Shown one piece after another: positions 1 to 6,480 of a DNA stretch of 64,000 bases. The notes beneath the pieces were generated by a model. The model did no database searches. It was not told where the DNA came from and was given only the letters and a program-made list of their open reading frames with translations. The first letter of the stretch is position 1. Every line of letters begins with the position of its first letter. This stretch comes from a virus, in IMG/VR virus record IMGVR_UViG_3300029448_000001, positions 1 to 64,000 of that record. One strand, written 5' to 3'. A program made the translations under genes and the position numbers.

Positions 1-380
1 AAATTTGTATAAAATTCTATAAGTCCTCTGTCTTCTGCATCTCTATTAGGGTGTCCTATAATTATGTTTTGCCACTCTTCAAAAAAATCTCTTTCAATCA
101 TATCAGAAGAACAAATAACAGAAATGTCTGTTGTTCCATATATTATTTCAGTAGGTGTTTTAAATGAAAGTCCACCAGCACCTTGATTGATAGCTGTAGC
201 AATTGTCTTTCCTGTGAAGTTAGCAGATTCGCAACGAAACGGAAATGAGTTTACAAATTCTTGGGCATCTGCTGTGTTGCTCATTTTATTTGATAGATTT
301 TGAGATATGGCAATTTTTGCTTGAAATAAATTAGGATAAACTACATCTTTTATGTTTGTTCTAAATTGTGATAAATTCAT
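1..380 (-). CDS. gp19-family tail-tube-like protein, partial
   Basis: An open minus-strand frame runs from an ATG at 380 off the left edge of the window, so the C-terminus is missing; about 126 codons are visible. The translation begins MNLSQFRTNIKDVVYPNLFQ and continues with the pattern typical of T4 gp19 tail-tube proteins: a FPFRCESANFTGKTIAT segment, an IIYGTTDISVICSSDM strand pair and the acidic/aromatic IERDFFEEWQ motif. It is related in type to the two tail-tube genes near 52.3-53.5 kb, but is clearly diverged from them. Its ATG overlaps the stop of the upstream gene (ATGA), implying coupled translation. Candidate roles are a tail-tube initiator (gp54-like) or a minor tube protein; T4 keeps gene 3 (tube terminator) at this map position. 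Which role applies cannot be decided from the fragment. Confidence 0.7.
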   Translation of the reverse strand, partial: MNLSQFRTNIKDVVYPNLFQAKIAISQNLSNKMSNTADAQEFVNSFPFRCESANFTGKTIATAINQGAGGLSFKTPTEIIYGTTDISVICSSDMIERDFFEEWQNIIIGHPNRDAEDRGLIEFYTN

Positions 381-964
381 TTTGCTTTCCTTCTGGAGTC
401 TTCCCAAACTTGTGTGATTGATTTTTTTCTGAAAGATGCTGTAGGTAGAAATAATGCTATATCCCATTGAGTGGCATATATCTCTATGAACTGCGATCTA
501 ATGTGATTAGGTAAATACATTTTTACAGTAGGTTTAAATGCTTTATATTTAGATGCACTTTTTAATATACTATAAGAAATTTGTACTCTTGTAGTATCAT
601 CATATTTTTTATTTGTAACTGTAGGATAAATTGCGTCCATTAATTTTGCACGAAGAACTGGTGGCAAATAATGAAAGTTTATTCCTAACATATGACCTTG
701 CTGAAAGTCTATAGGAAATATTAAAGGAAATGTATCGTAGTATGGTAAAGTCTTCTTTAACTTAGGGTCATACTTGAATGCGTACATGTAGCCAAATTTT
801 ATTCTATCTACTTTTTGAACAGGTCTTGTTCTTTTCAATGCTTCAGACGGAGATATTTTTCTATTATATTCAGACGCCAGATTACGATACCATGACCTTG
901 CGGCCTTAGTTCTAGCTGGCGTAATTCCTTGCCTATTGCCTTGAAGTAAAATATTATCGAACAT
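377..964 (-). CDS. Candidate DNA end protector (gp2-like)
   Basis: The protein is about 195 residues from the ATG at 964; the same frame could begin at a TTG at 997, but neither start has a clear Shine-Dalgarno sequence. Its core contains LPYYDTFPLIFPID followed by GINFHYLPPVLRAKLMDAIY, a pattern I associate with a widespread small family in marine T4-like phages, often labelled DNA end protector. The N-terminal third is basic (GITPARTKAARSWYRNLASE). In T4 the order is 3-2-4-53-5; this gene lies between a tube-like gene and gene 4, matching gene 2. T4 gp2 binds packaged DNA ends and helps close the head. The assignment rests on family memory and gene order; a generic virion protein is the alternative. 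Translation is coupled to the next gene by a 4-base overlap. Confidence 0.45.
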   Translation of the reverse strand: MFDNILLQGNRQGITPARTKAARSWYRNLASEYNRKISPSEALKRTRPVQKVDRIKFGYMYAFKYDPKLKKTLPYYDTFPLIFPIDFQQGHMLGINFHYLPPVLRAKLMDAIYPTVTNKKYDDTTRVQISYSILKSASKYKAFKPTVKMYLPNHIRSQFIEIYATQWDIALFLPTASFRKKSITQVWEDSRRKAK

Positions 965-969
965 AATAG

Positions 970-977
970 TATTTATG
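970..977 (-). promoter_or_regulatory. Late-promoter-like CATAAATA (minus strand)
   Basis: The plus strand reads TATTTATG here, giving CATAAATA on the minus strand, one base from the T4 late -10 box TATAAATA. It lies only 5 bases upstream of the ATG at 964, so transcription from it would yield an almost leaderless mRNA. The position makes it uncertain. Confidence 0.3.
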
Positions 978-1001
978 TTATTTTTTCGTAAGTTCAAATA
1001 T

Positions 1002-1009
1002 TATAAATA
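1002..1009 (+). promoter_or_regulatory. T4-type late promoter TATAAATA
   Basis: An exact TATAAATA preceded by T and followed by AA lies 38 bases before the GTG start at 1047. It matches the late promoter box used by gp55-type sigma factors in T4-like phages and drives the two small plus-strand genes that follow. Confidence 0.8.
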
Positions 1010-1046
1010 AAAAGAAAAAATAAATATCTATTAAAGGAGAAATAAC

Positions 1047-1310
1047 GTGTCAACATTTAAACACATTTACAATGAAAAATTAAAGGCGATTGCTGAAGAG
1101 AAAGACGTAAAAAAGAAAAAGAAGTCTCATGACTGTGCATCTAAAGTAGAACATAAAGAGCATGGAGTTGGAACTTGTATACCAGAACAGCATACGTTAT
1201 TAGATGACGGAACAGTAACACATTATGATGTTATGTTTGAAAAAGAAATCATACAAAACGTGCCTGTTACTGAACTTAAAATTCTTGCATCAGAAATGCA
1301 TAATCATTAA
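1047..1310 (+). CDS. Small conserved T4-like phage protein, unknown function
   Basis: The protein has 87 residues. The start is GTG, chosen because AAGGAG at 1034-1039 is correctly spaced and a late promoter lies just upstream. The N-terminus is very basic (a KKKKK run near residues 22-26); the rest has a CASKVEHKEHGVGTCIPEQH segment with two cysteines and a GTVTHYDVMFEKEI strand, ending in a His-rich tail (EMHNH). I recall similar short proteins in cyanomyovirus structural regions, but no function is known to me. The paired Cys/His residues could bind metal, though no standard zinc-finger spacing is visible. Only 9 bases separate it from the next gene, so both are probably one transcript. 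Confidence 0.7.
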   Translation: MSTFKHIYNEKLKAIAEEKDVKKKKKSHDCASKVEHKEHGVGTCIPEQHTLLDDGTVTHYDVMFEKEIIQNVPVTELKILASEMHNH

Positions 1311-1319
1311 GGAATCACA

Positions 1320-1718
1320 ATGAATCAAAAAGACGAAAACTTATTAAAGTCAATACTTCAAGTTGTTTCAAATCAAACTTCTGAACTTGAGAAAGATGAA
1401 TTCACAATTTCTGAAGAGAAGTTAGATAAACTTTCAGAGGAAGATTTTGATAATGTTGATGAAGCAAAAAACATGGACGTCATTAGAAAAATTGTAGCCA
1501 AAAAACAGAATGCGCCTGTAAAAATGAAAGACGGCCAAATGAAAGTTGATCTATTTACTGCATCTGCGGTTGTTAAGGCTATGGACCATTATGCTAAAAG
1601 AACAGATGCGAAGGCACAGTCAATTAATAAAAAGTTAGAGAACATAATTAACACAGGTACTAAACAAGATTTTGTAAGAATTGCTAATGTAATCTTTGGT
1701 GGCATGAAAAAGAAATGA
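1320..1718 (+). CDS. Hypothetical protein, acidic N-terminus, basic C-terminus
   Basis: The protein has 132 residues. The N-terminal 50 residues are acidic and helix-prone (LEKDEFTISEEKLDKLSEEDF); the C-terminal half is basic and contains VDLFTASAVVKAMD and DFVRIANVIFGGMKKK. The DLFTASAVVK... segment recurs at the C-terminus of small unassigned marine myovirus proteins, as far as I recall. The ATG follows GGAATCACA, a weak ribosome site, 9 bases after the previous stop. Its stop codon directly abuts the stop of the convergent gene 4 on the other strand. Function unknown; being late-transcribed between head-completion genes, a head or packaging accessory role is possible. Confidence 0.65.
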   Translation: MNQKDENLLKSILQVVSNQTSELEKDEFTISEEKLDKLSEEDFDNVDEAKNMDVIRKIVAKKQNAPVKMKDGQMKVDLFTASAVVKAMDHYAKRTDAKAQSINKKLENIINTGTKQDFVRIANVIFGGMKKK

Positions 1719-2153
1719 CTACTTTAACTCTTTTTCAGTAATAATTTTAAACTCCCACAAGCGGTCTTTACAATAGTTATCGGCCGCTTTCCATTTAGCT
1801 TGATTCACACCCCATGTAGCAACTTCTCTTATGAATCTTCTAGTATGTTTCTTAATTGTTCTCTTGGGCTCTTTTGTTTGAGTAAAAGGTTTTATTTCAA
1901 TTAGATTTGTTTTTATATCTCCGTTCTTATCTCTAAACTTTATCCAAAAGTCTACAAAATATCTGTGAATACGATTATCTAAAGGTGAGCGATAAGGCAC
2001 AACAACTTCTTCTGAGTTCCATTGTAGTATTGATGAATTTGTATCACAATACACCATAAATCTTCTTTCAAGTAACGACCTATAAATTACTTTCGTAGGG
2101 TCGCCTTTATATTTTTTTACGTTGATTGGTGAATATTTACCTTTATAAGACAT
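1719..2153 (-). CDS. gp4: Head completion protein gp4
   Basis: The 144-residue protein matches T4 gp4 (50/65) along its length: GKYSPINVKKYKGDPTKVIY, then RSLLERRFMVYCDTN, SSILQWNSEEVVVPYRSP, LDNRIHRYFVDFWIKFRD and LIEIKPFTQTKEP. The E-x(n)-DFW-x(n)-EIKP arrangement is that of the TnsA/restriction-endonuclease-like fold and its acidic and lysine residues are present. In T4 gp4 is needed to finish DNA-filled heads before tail joining. It is transcribed leftward from a TATAAATA box at 2195-2202. No strong ribosome site is visible before its ATG. Confidence 0.88.
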   Translation of the reverse strand: MSYKGKYSPINVKKYKGDPTKVIYRSLLERRFMVYCDTNSSILQWNSEEVVVPYRSPLDNRIHRYFVDFWIKFRDKNGDIKTNLIEIKPFTQTKEPKRTIKKHTRRFIREVATWGVNQAKWKAADNYCKDRLWEFKIITEKELK

Positions 2154-2158
2154 AAATA
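2151..2158 (+). promoter_or_regulatory. Late-promoter-like CATAAATA for gene 48
   Basis: CATAAATA on the plus strand, one base off the late consensus, starts within the initiator codon of gp4 on the other strand and lies about 45 bases before gene 48. The same variant precedes gene 19 at 52307. Between it and gene 48 is a short AATAAC-rich repeat. Confidence 0.5.
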
Positions 2159-2194
2159 GATTTATAACAATAATAACAATAATAACAAAGAAGA

Positions 2195-2202
2195 TATTTA
2201 TA
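2195..2202 (-). promoter_or_regulatory. Late promoter TATAAATA for gene 4
   Basis: The plus strand reads TATTTATA, an exact TATAAATA on the minus strand, 41 bases upstream of the gene 4 ATG. It overlaps the first base of the gene 48 start codon, so this divergent pair interlocks. Confidence 0.65.
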
Positions 2203-3245
2203 TGAGTACATCACTTTTTGCACCAGATCCGAACGCAGGTACAGGCACTCACCCTAGAAGTGGGGAAGATATTCAGTTCTTAGGAAATAATCTGCAACTG
2301 GCCGCAATTCCTGTCATCACATTTTACTTTTCTACAGCAAAAGGATTTGCCGCATCAGAGTTGCCTAACTCTATTACTATGCACTTACCTGGAGCAGGAA
2401 TCTCAATTAGTTCTTTACAAAATTTTTCCACAGAAGAAAATATAGCTGGTGCTGGAATTGCAGGCACAATCACAACGCCAGACGATTTGAAATCAATAGG
2501 AGAACTTATAGGTGGTATTGGGCAAACAGTTACATCTTCTATAGTGAGAACTGTTTTAGATGCTTTAGTAGGAACAGCAGGATTTGCCACATCGGCCGGA
2601 GGTGCAGGAATATCTCAAGTTGAATTTTTATTAAGACAAACTTTCAATCAATTTCAACAATTAATATATAAAGGTCCTACTCACCGAGTATTTCAATTAC
2701 CATTTAGTATGAAACCTTCAAGCCCTCAAGAAGCTGAAGATGTTAGAGATATAGTATTAGCTTTTAGAATGGCATCTTCACCATCAATATCTGATTTTGA
2801 TATGGGTAAAGAATCAAGGCCTATGTTTGATAGAGAAGCGGATTCAGGTGAAATGCAAAGAGTTATAGATGAAGGAGGAGAACTTAGTCAACAACAGCAA
2901 CTTCAGATATCTGTAGAAAATGACCAGGGTATTGCAGATAGTGCCAGAGATTTAGGATTAATTGGTCCTGAGCCTTTTCTATTTAATTACCCAGATATGA
3001 CACAATTTGCTCTCGATCTTTATGTACCAAGTAGCGATAGGTTAATTCGTCTTTTTGAATCTGAATTTTGCGTAATGACTGCAATGAATGTAGACTACGG
3101 AGAATCTAAATTAAATTTCTTTAAAGAATCAAATGGAAAATATTATCCAACTGAAACAACTTTATCATTAAGTTTAACTGAACATATTCATTACTTTAAA
3201 GAAACTGCAATTAGAAGCCATGACAAAGGATATACAATCTTATGA
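2202..3245 (+). CDS. gp48: Baseplate tail-tube cap gp48
   Basis: The protein has 347 residues (T4 gp48 has 364). The N-terminus (DIQFLGNNLQLAAIPVITFY) and the C-terminal half, with FQLPFSMKPSSPQEAEDVRDIVLAFRM and ending in LSLSLTEHIHYFKE, are characteristic of the gp48 baseplate-tube junction family. A small-residue-rich middle (about residues 85-150, many Gly/Ala/Thr) resembles the membrane-like helical insert often seen in marine homologues. gp48 sits on the hub and starts tail-tube assembly. The start overlaps a minus-strand late promoter and has only a weak AAGAAG ribosome site. The end overlaps gene 53 by 4 bases (ATGA). Confidence 0.85.
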   Translation: MSTSLFAPDPNAGTGTHPRSGEDIQFLGNNLQLAAIPVITFYFSTAKGFAASELPNSITMHLPGAGISISSLQNFSTEENIAGAGIAGTITTPDDLKSIGELIGGIGQTVTSSIVRTVLDALVGTAGFATSAGGAGISQVEFLLRQTFNQFQQLIYKGPTHRVFQLPFSMKPSSPQEAEDVRDIVLAFRMASSPSISDFDMGKESRPMFDREADSGEMQRVIDEGGELSQQQQLQISVENDQGIADSARDLGLIGPEPFLFNYPDMTQFALDLYVPSSDRLIRLFESEFCVMTAMNVDYGESKLNFFKESNGKYYPTETTLSLSLTEHIHYFKETAIRSHDKGYTIL

Positions 3246-3775
3246 GTTCTTTATTTACCGACACTCAAAAATTTGCTTACAAAATCAATAATACAGATTT
3301 TTTTGAAGCAATCGACATTTCAATTAACTTTAATATTAATGATTTACTTAAACAATATCAAGGTGTAAAATATACTCCTTATGCAGTTCAAGACGGTGAA
3401 AGGCCTGATAATGTTGCCCAAAGATTTTATAATAATTCAGAATTAGATTGGATTATTCTTATGACAAATAACATTCATAACATTTATGACGAATGGCCAA
3501 GAAGTACAGACCAATTTCAAAAATATATTATACAAAAATACGGAAGCATAACAGTTTCCCAACAAAATGTTTTGTATCATTATAACGCTAAGAAACATAT
3601 AATAGATGAAGAAACTTATAACACTTTGCCTGATGAATTAAAATCGACTGAAACTCAATATGAATACGAGGCAAGAAAAAATATACAAAAAGGTATTATA
3701 AGAATACTTTCCTCTAGTGTTGCTAAAAGTATTTCGGCTTCTCTTAGAAATAGAACAAAACTTCCTGTTGTCTAA
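3242..3775 (+). CDS. gp53: Baseplate wedge protein gp53
   Basis: The protein has 177 residues. The segment YTPYAVQDGERPDNVAQRFY, then NNSELDWIILMTNNI and YDEWPRSTDQFQKYI, is the LysM-like module diagnostic of T4 gp53, which clamps the wedge onto the hub. The following YGSITVSQQNVLYHY and C-terminal basic helix fit the family. Its ATG overlaps the stop of gene 48 and its stop lies 2 bases from the next start, so the hub/wedge genes form one translationally coupled operon. Confidence 0.9.
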   Translation: MSSLFTDTQKFAYKINNTDFFEAIDISINFNINDLLKQYQGVKYTPYAVQDGERPDNVAQRFYNNSELDWIILMTNNIHNIYDEWPRSTDQFQKYIIQKYGSITVSQQNVLYHYNAKKHIIDEETYNTLPDELKSTETQYEYEARKNIQKGIIRILSSSVAKSISASLRNRTKLPVV

Positions 3776-3777
3776 TT

Positions 3778-5262
3778 ATGGCCGATATAACAGCACTCTT
3801 TGGAAAAAATACTTCAGGTATAGATGAGGTCGTTGATGATTTAAATTTGATTCAGGATTCTCCTGTTCTACCTACTAAGAGTTATGGAGCAGATGCAAAC
3901 ATATCAAAACTTTCGATTTCTATTTTACCCATAGGTGAAGTAGATTTGAGGCCAAGTTTTCAAAAGTTAGAAGTTTATGAAAATATATTTGCATCTTCAT
4001 TACAAGGTACGATTGATTTATTAGATAGAAATGGAGGTGTGGAAAGACTTCAGTTAAAAGGAGGAGAAACAATATCACTTGTAGTAAGTTCTCCTGAAAA
4101 TGAGATTTTTATTTCTAGACAAGATTTAGTTGTTCACAAAATAGTAAAGCATGAATTAGATGTAGGAACTCTTAATGCCTCTTACACTCTCGTATTTTGT
4201 TCTAAAGCGTTAGTTAGGTCAATGAGAAAAAATATATTTAAGAGTTACAAAAAACAATCAATAATAAATGTTATAAAAGATTTGTATAGTCATATGTCTC
4301 CTTCAGATTTGGTTTATGAAGACCCTAGCTTTACTTTAGATAAACCATTTATATCTACAGGACTAAATCCTCATAAAGCCTTAGATTTTTTATGTCAAAG
4401 ATGTTGTAAAAAAAGAAAATATTTTGTTTTCTTTGAAAGACTGATACCAGTTTATGGTAAGTCTCAAAAACAATCAGATGTAATCTTTGGAACGAGTGCC
4501 ACTAAATCATTTATTGGTACGCATTATTTTGGTAGCGTTGATAAACTTATAGATGATGCAAGAAGGCATTCAACATTTGATATTTATTTTGAACAAAAAG
4601 TTGAAGCTAATTTAGAACCAAACAAAATACGAGCATCTAAATTAGTTAAATTTGATAATTTTAATCATATTGAGTCTACGGAAAACGGATTACATAGGAC
4701 CGAGTTTACTTTTGTAAATCCCTTAACACGAAAGATTGATACAGATTCAGTAGAGTATATTGATAAAGATTTTTATACAGATATTGTATCTGACGTTGAA
4801 GGAAATCAATTAATCAATAAACAGAATATTTTTAATGTAGAATTTGTCTCAAATAAAAAAACAGGATCTTCTTCTGGGAATAGAAAAGTTATAACATCAG
4901 GTGATGATATAAATGATGTTCGTTCTAGAAAAGATTGGTTAGCATTTAATATTTACGGAAGTTTGATAAGAACATTATATTCTGTCGGTGTTGAAGTTCA
5001 AGGAGGAACTAATGAAGTTTCTTTAGGACACATTGTAAATTTAGTTGTTCCCTCAGCACAAGCAAGAGCATTTGAACTAGATTCTACAGGAGCAATAAGA
5101 AGAGACCCTACAACATCAGGTAAATATGTTGTTACAGGAGTAAGACATAAAATAGAGGTTAATAAGTATGTAAAAACATTAGAACTTGGTAGAGGTTCTT
5201 CATCAGTAAATTATGATGCAAGACTTAGTAGTTTAGGTTCAGGTTTAGGTACACAATTATGA
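3778..5262 (+). CDS. gp27: Baseplate hub protein, gp27-like
   Basis: The protein has 494 residues (T4 gp27 has 391). After a variable N-terminus, ISILPIGEVDLRPSFQKLEV followed by YENIFASSLQGTIDLLDRNG is typical of the first tube-like barrel of gp27/gpD-type hubs. The middle (TLVFCSKALVRSMRKNIFKS, then NVIKDLYSHM and ISTGLNPHKALDFLCQRC) and the C-terminal VTGVRHKIEVNKYVKTLELG also fit. gp27 trimers join the spike to the tail tube. A three-cysteine cluster (CQRCCKK) near residue 206 is unusual. The neighbours 53 and 5 support the call; the last codons overlap gene 5 by 4 bases. Confidence 0.85.
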   Translation: MADITALFGKNTSGIDEVVDDLNLIQDSPVLPTKSYGADANISKLSISILPIGEVDLRPSFQKLEVYENIFASSLQGTIDLLDRNGGVERLQLKGGETISLVVSSPENEIFISRQDLVVHKIVKHELDVGTLNASYTLVFCSKALVRSMRKNIFKSYKKQSIINVIKDLYSHMSPSDLVYEDPSFTLDKPFISTGLNPHKALDFLCQRCCKKRKYFVFFERLIPVYGKSQKQSDVIFGTSATKSFIGTHYFGSVDKLIDDARRHSTFDIYFEQKVEANLEPNKIRASKLVKFDNFNHIESTENGLHRTEFTFVNPLTRKIDTDSVEYIDKDFYTDIVSDVEGNQLINKQNIFNVEFVSNKKTGSSSGNRKVITSGDDINDVRSRKDWLAFNIYGSLIRTLYSVGVEVQGGTNEVSLGHIVNLVVPSAQARAFELDSTGAIRRDPTTSGKYVVTGVRHKIEVNKYVKTLELGRGSSSVNYDARLSSLGSGLGTQL

Positions 5263-5828
5263 GATATAAAAATTTTACAGGAAAAGATGGATTCGTATGG
5301 TGGTATGGTGTAGTTGAAGATGTAGATGACCCTGAGTTTTTAGGTAGATGTAAAGTTAGATGTATAGGATATCACCCATCTAAAAATAAAAATACAGTTC
5401 CTACTGAAGATTTGCCTTGGGCTTTATGTTTGCAACCTAATAATACACCGAATCTATACGCTACTTTAAGAAAAGGTGATATGGTAGTAGGGTTTTTCTT
5501 AGATTCTCATTCAGCACAAGAACCTGTCATCTTAGGTTATTTACCAGGGAAAATTGATGACGAACATGACTATGAAAACGAATTTAGTTTCGCACCGCCA
5601 TCTAGAACTTTTAGTAAAGTAAAAGATGCTTACGAGAAAAACCCAGATTCTGTAATATGGAATCATGAAGAATCAGGTTCATCATTTGAGATGCATGGAC
5701 CTACTGGAGGAAATACTATGAAACTGATGCATTCTTCAGGCTCAAGTATTATATTCAACGCTGACGGAACGATAAATATAAAAAGTTTATCAGCTAATGG
5801 AATTAGTTTAAATGGAACAACATTTTAG
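5259..5828 (+). CDS. gp5: Baseplate spike protein gp5, short form without lysozyme
   Basis: The protein has 189 residues against 575 in T4. The first 110 residues form the OB-fold: WWYGVVEDVDDPEFLGRCKV, RCIGYHP, DLPWALCLQPNN, LRKGDMVVGFFLD and EPVILGYLPG. After a linker the sequence ends in short beta-helix strands (SGSSIIFNADGTINIKSLS). No lysozyme domain or its catalytic Glu-Asp pair is present, so cell-wall digestion must come from elsewhere. Full lengths near 190 are usual in marine T4-like phages, so this is not a truncation by mutation. It follows gp27, its partner in the hub. Confidence 0.85.
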   Translation: MRYKNFTGKDGFVWWYGVVEDVDDPEFLGRCKVRCIGYHPSKNKNTVPTEDLPWALCLQPNNTPNLYATLRKGDMVVGFFLDSHSAQEPVILGYLPGKIDDEHDYENEFSFAPPSRTFSKVKDAYEKNPDSVIWNHEESGSSFEMHGPTGGNTMKLMHSSGSSIIFNADGTINIKSLSANGISLNGTTF

Positions 5829-5838
5829 GAGATTTTGA

Positions 5839-6015
5839 ATGACACATCATGAAAATATATTGCAATTATTTGACGTTTATATAAAAGAAAACGAAAAATT
5901 TGTAGAAAAAGGAATTAAGATTTCGGCTACCCGAGCAAGAAAGGCCCTCGCAGAATTAGTTAAAGCTAGTAAAGAAAGAAGAAAGGAAATACAAGAGTTA
6001 AAGACAAATACTTAA
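5839..6015 (+). CDS. Short Hc1-like basic protein
   Basis: A 58-residue frame with AGGAG about 6 bases upstream of its ATG. It consists of an N-terminal helix (ENILQLFDVYIKENEKFVEK) and a basic helix with ISATRARKALAELVKASKER then RKEIQELKT. This resembles the N-terminal coiled region of chlamydial histone-like Hc1 proteins, and short members of this type are found in marine T4-like phages. It may bind DNA or act as a small coiled-coil virion factor; neither is demonstrated. It lies 10 bases after gene 5 in the hub operon, ahead of gene 25. Confidence 0.7.
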   Translation: MTHHENILQLFDVYIKENEKFVEKGIKISATRARKALAELVKASKERRKEIQELKTNT

Positions 6016-6082
6016 TTTGAACTTGTACACAACCATTATACAATGCTATTTTATGAACTGTCAAGACAAAATGTAGAAAAAA

Positions 6083-6478
6083 ATGGCAAATACTTCACTT
6101 ATTTTTTATAAAGATTTACCTTTAGATTTTACGGCTCACCCTGTTACGGGTGATGTTCGCTCTATAAAAAATGAAGTTGCGATTAAAAATTCTTTAAGAA
6201 ATTTATTATCAACTAAAAAAGGCAGTAAACCATTCTTTCCTCAATACGGAACAAATTTGCAGAATCACCTTTTTAATAATATCAATGCTTTCACGAAAAG
6301 GACAATACAAAAAGAGATTCAAGATGCTGTTAGATTATTTGAACCTAGAGTTTCGGTTGAAAATGTTTCAGTTGAAGATGATAGAAATGGCTCAGGCGTT
6401 CAAGTTCAAATATTTTTTACTATTGGTAACTTAAATACGAAAGAATCTCTTACACTAACATTTACTAGGACAACATAA
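6083..6478 (+). CDS. gp25: Baseplate wedge protein gp25
   Basis: The protein has 131 residues, nearly the 132 of T4 gp25. FTAHPVTGDVRSIKNEVAIK followed by NSLRNLLSTKKGSKPFFPQY, GTNLQNHLFNN and TKRTIQKEIQDAVRLFEPRV matches the gp25/gpW family, an essential sheath-initiating wedge component. A 67-base gap with no clear late-promoter box precedes it, and the ribosome site (GTAGAAAAAA) is poor, so read-through from the hub operon is likely. Only 2 bases separate it from gene 6, its direct partner in the wedge. Confidence 0.9.
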   Translation: MANTSLIFYKDLPLDFTAHPVTGDVRSIKNEVAIKNSLRNLLSTKKGSKPFFPQYGTNLQNHLFNNINAFTKRTIQKEIQDAVRLFEPRVSVENVSVEDDRNGSGVQVQIFFTIGNLNTKESLTLTFTRTT

Positions 6479-6480
6479 AA

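Noticed and set aside
6016-6082. Promoter before gene 25 (TTGAAC ... TATACA)
   Set aside because: The spacing of 14 bases is too short for sigma70 and there is no TATAAATA-type box; read-through from the hub operon is more likely.
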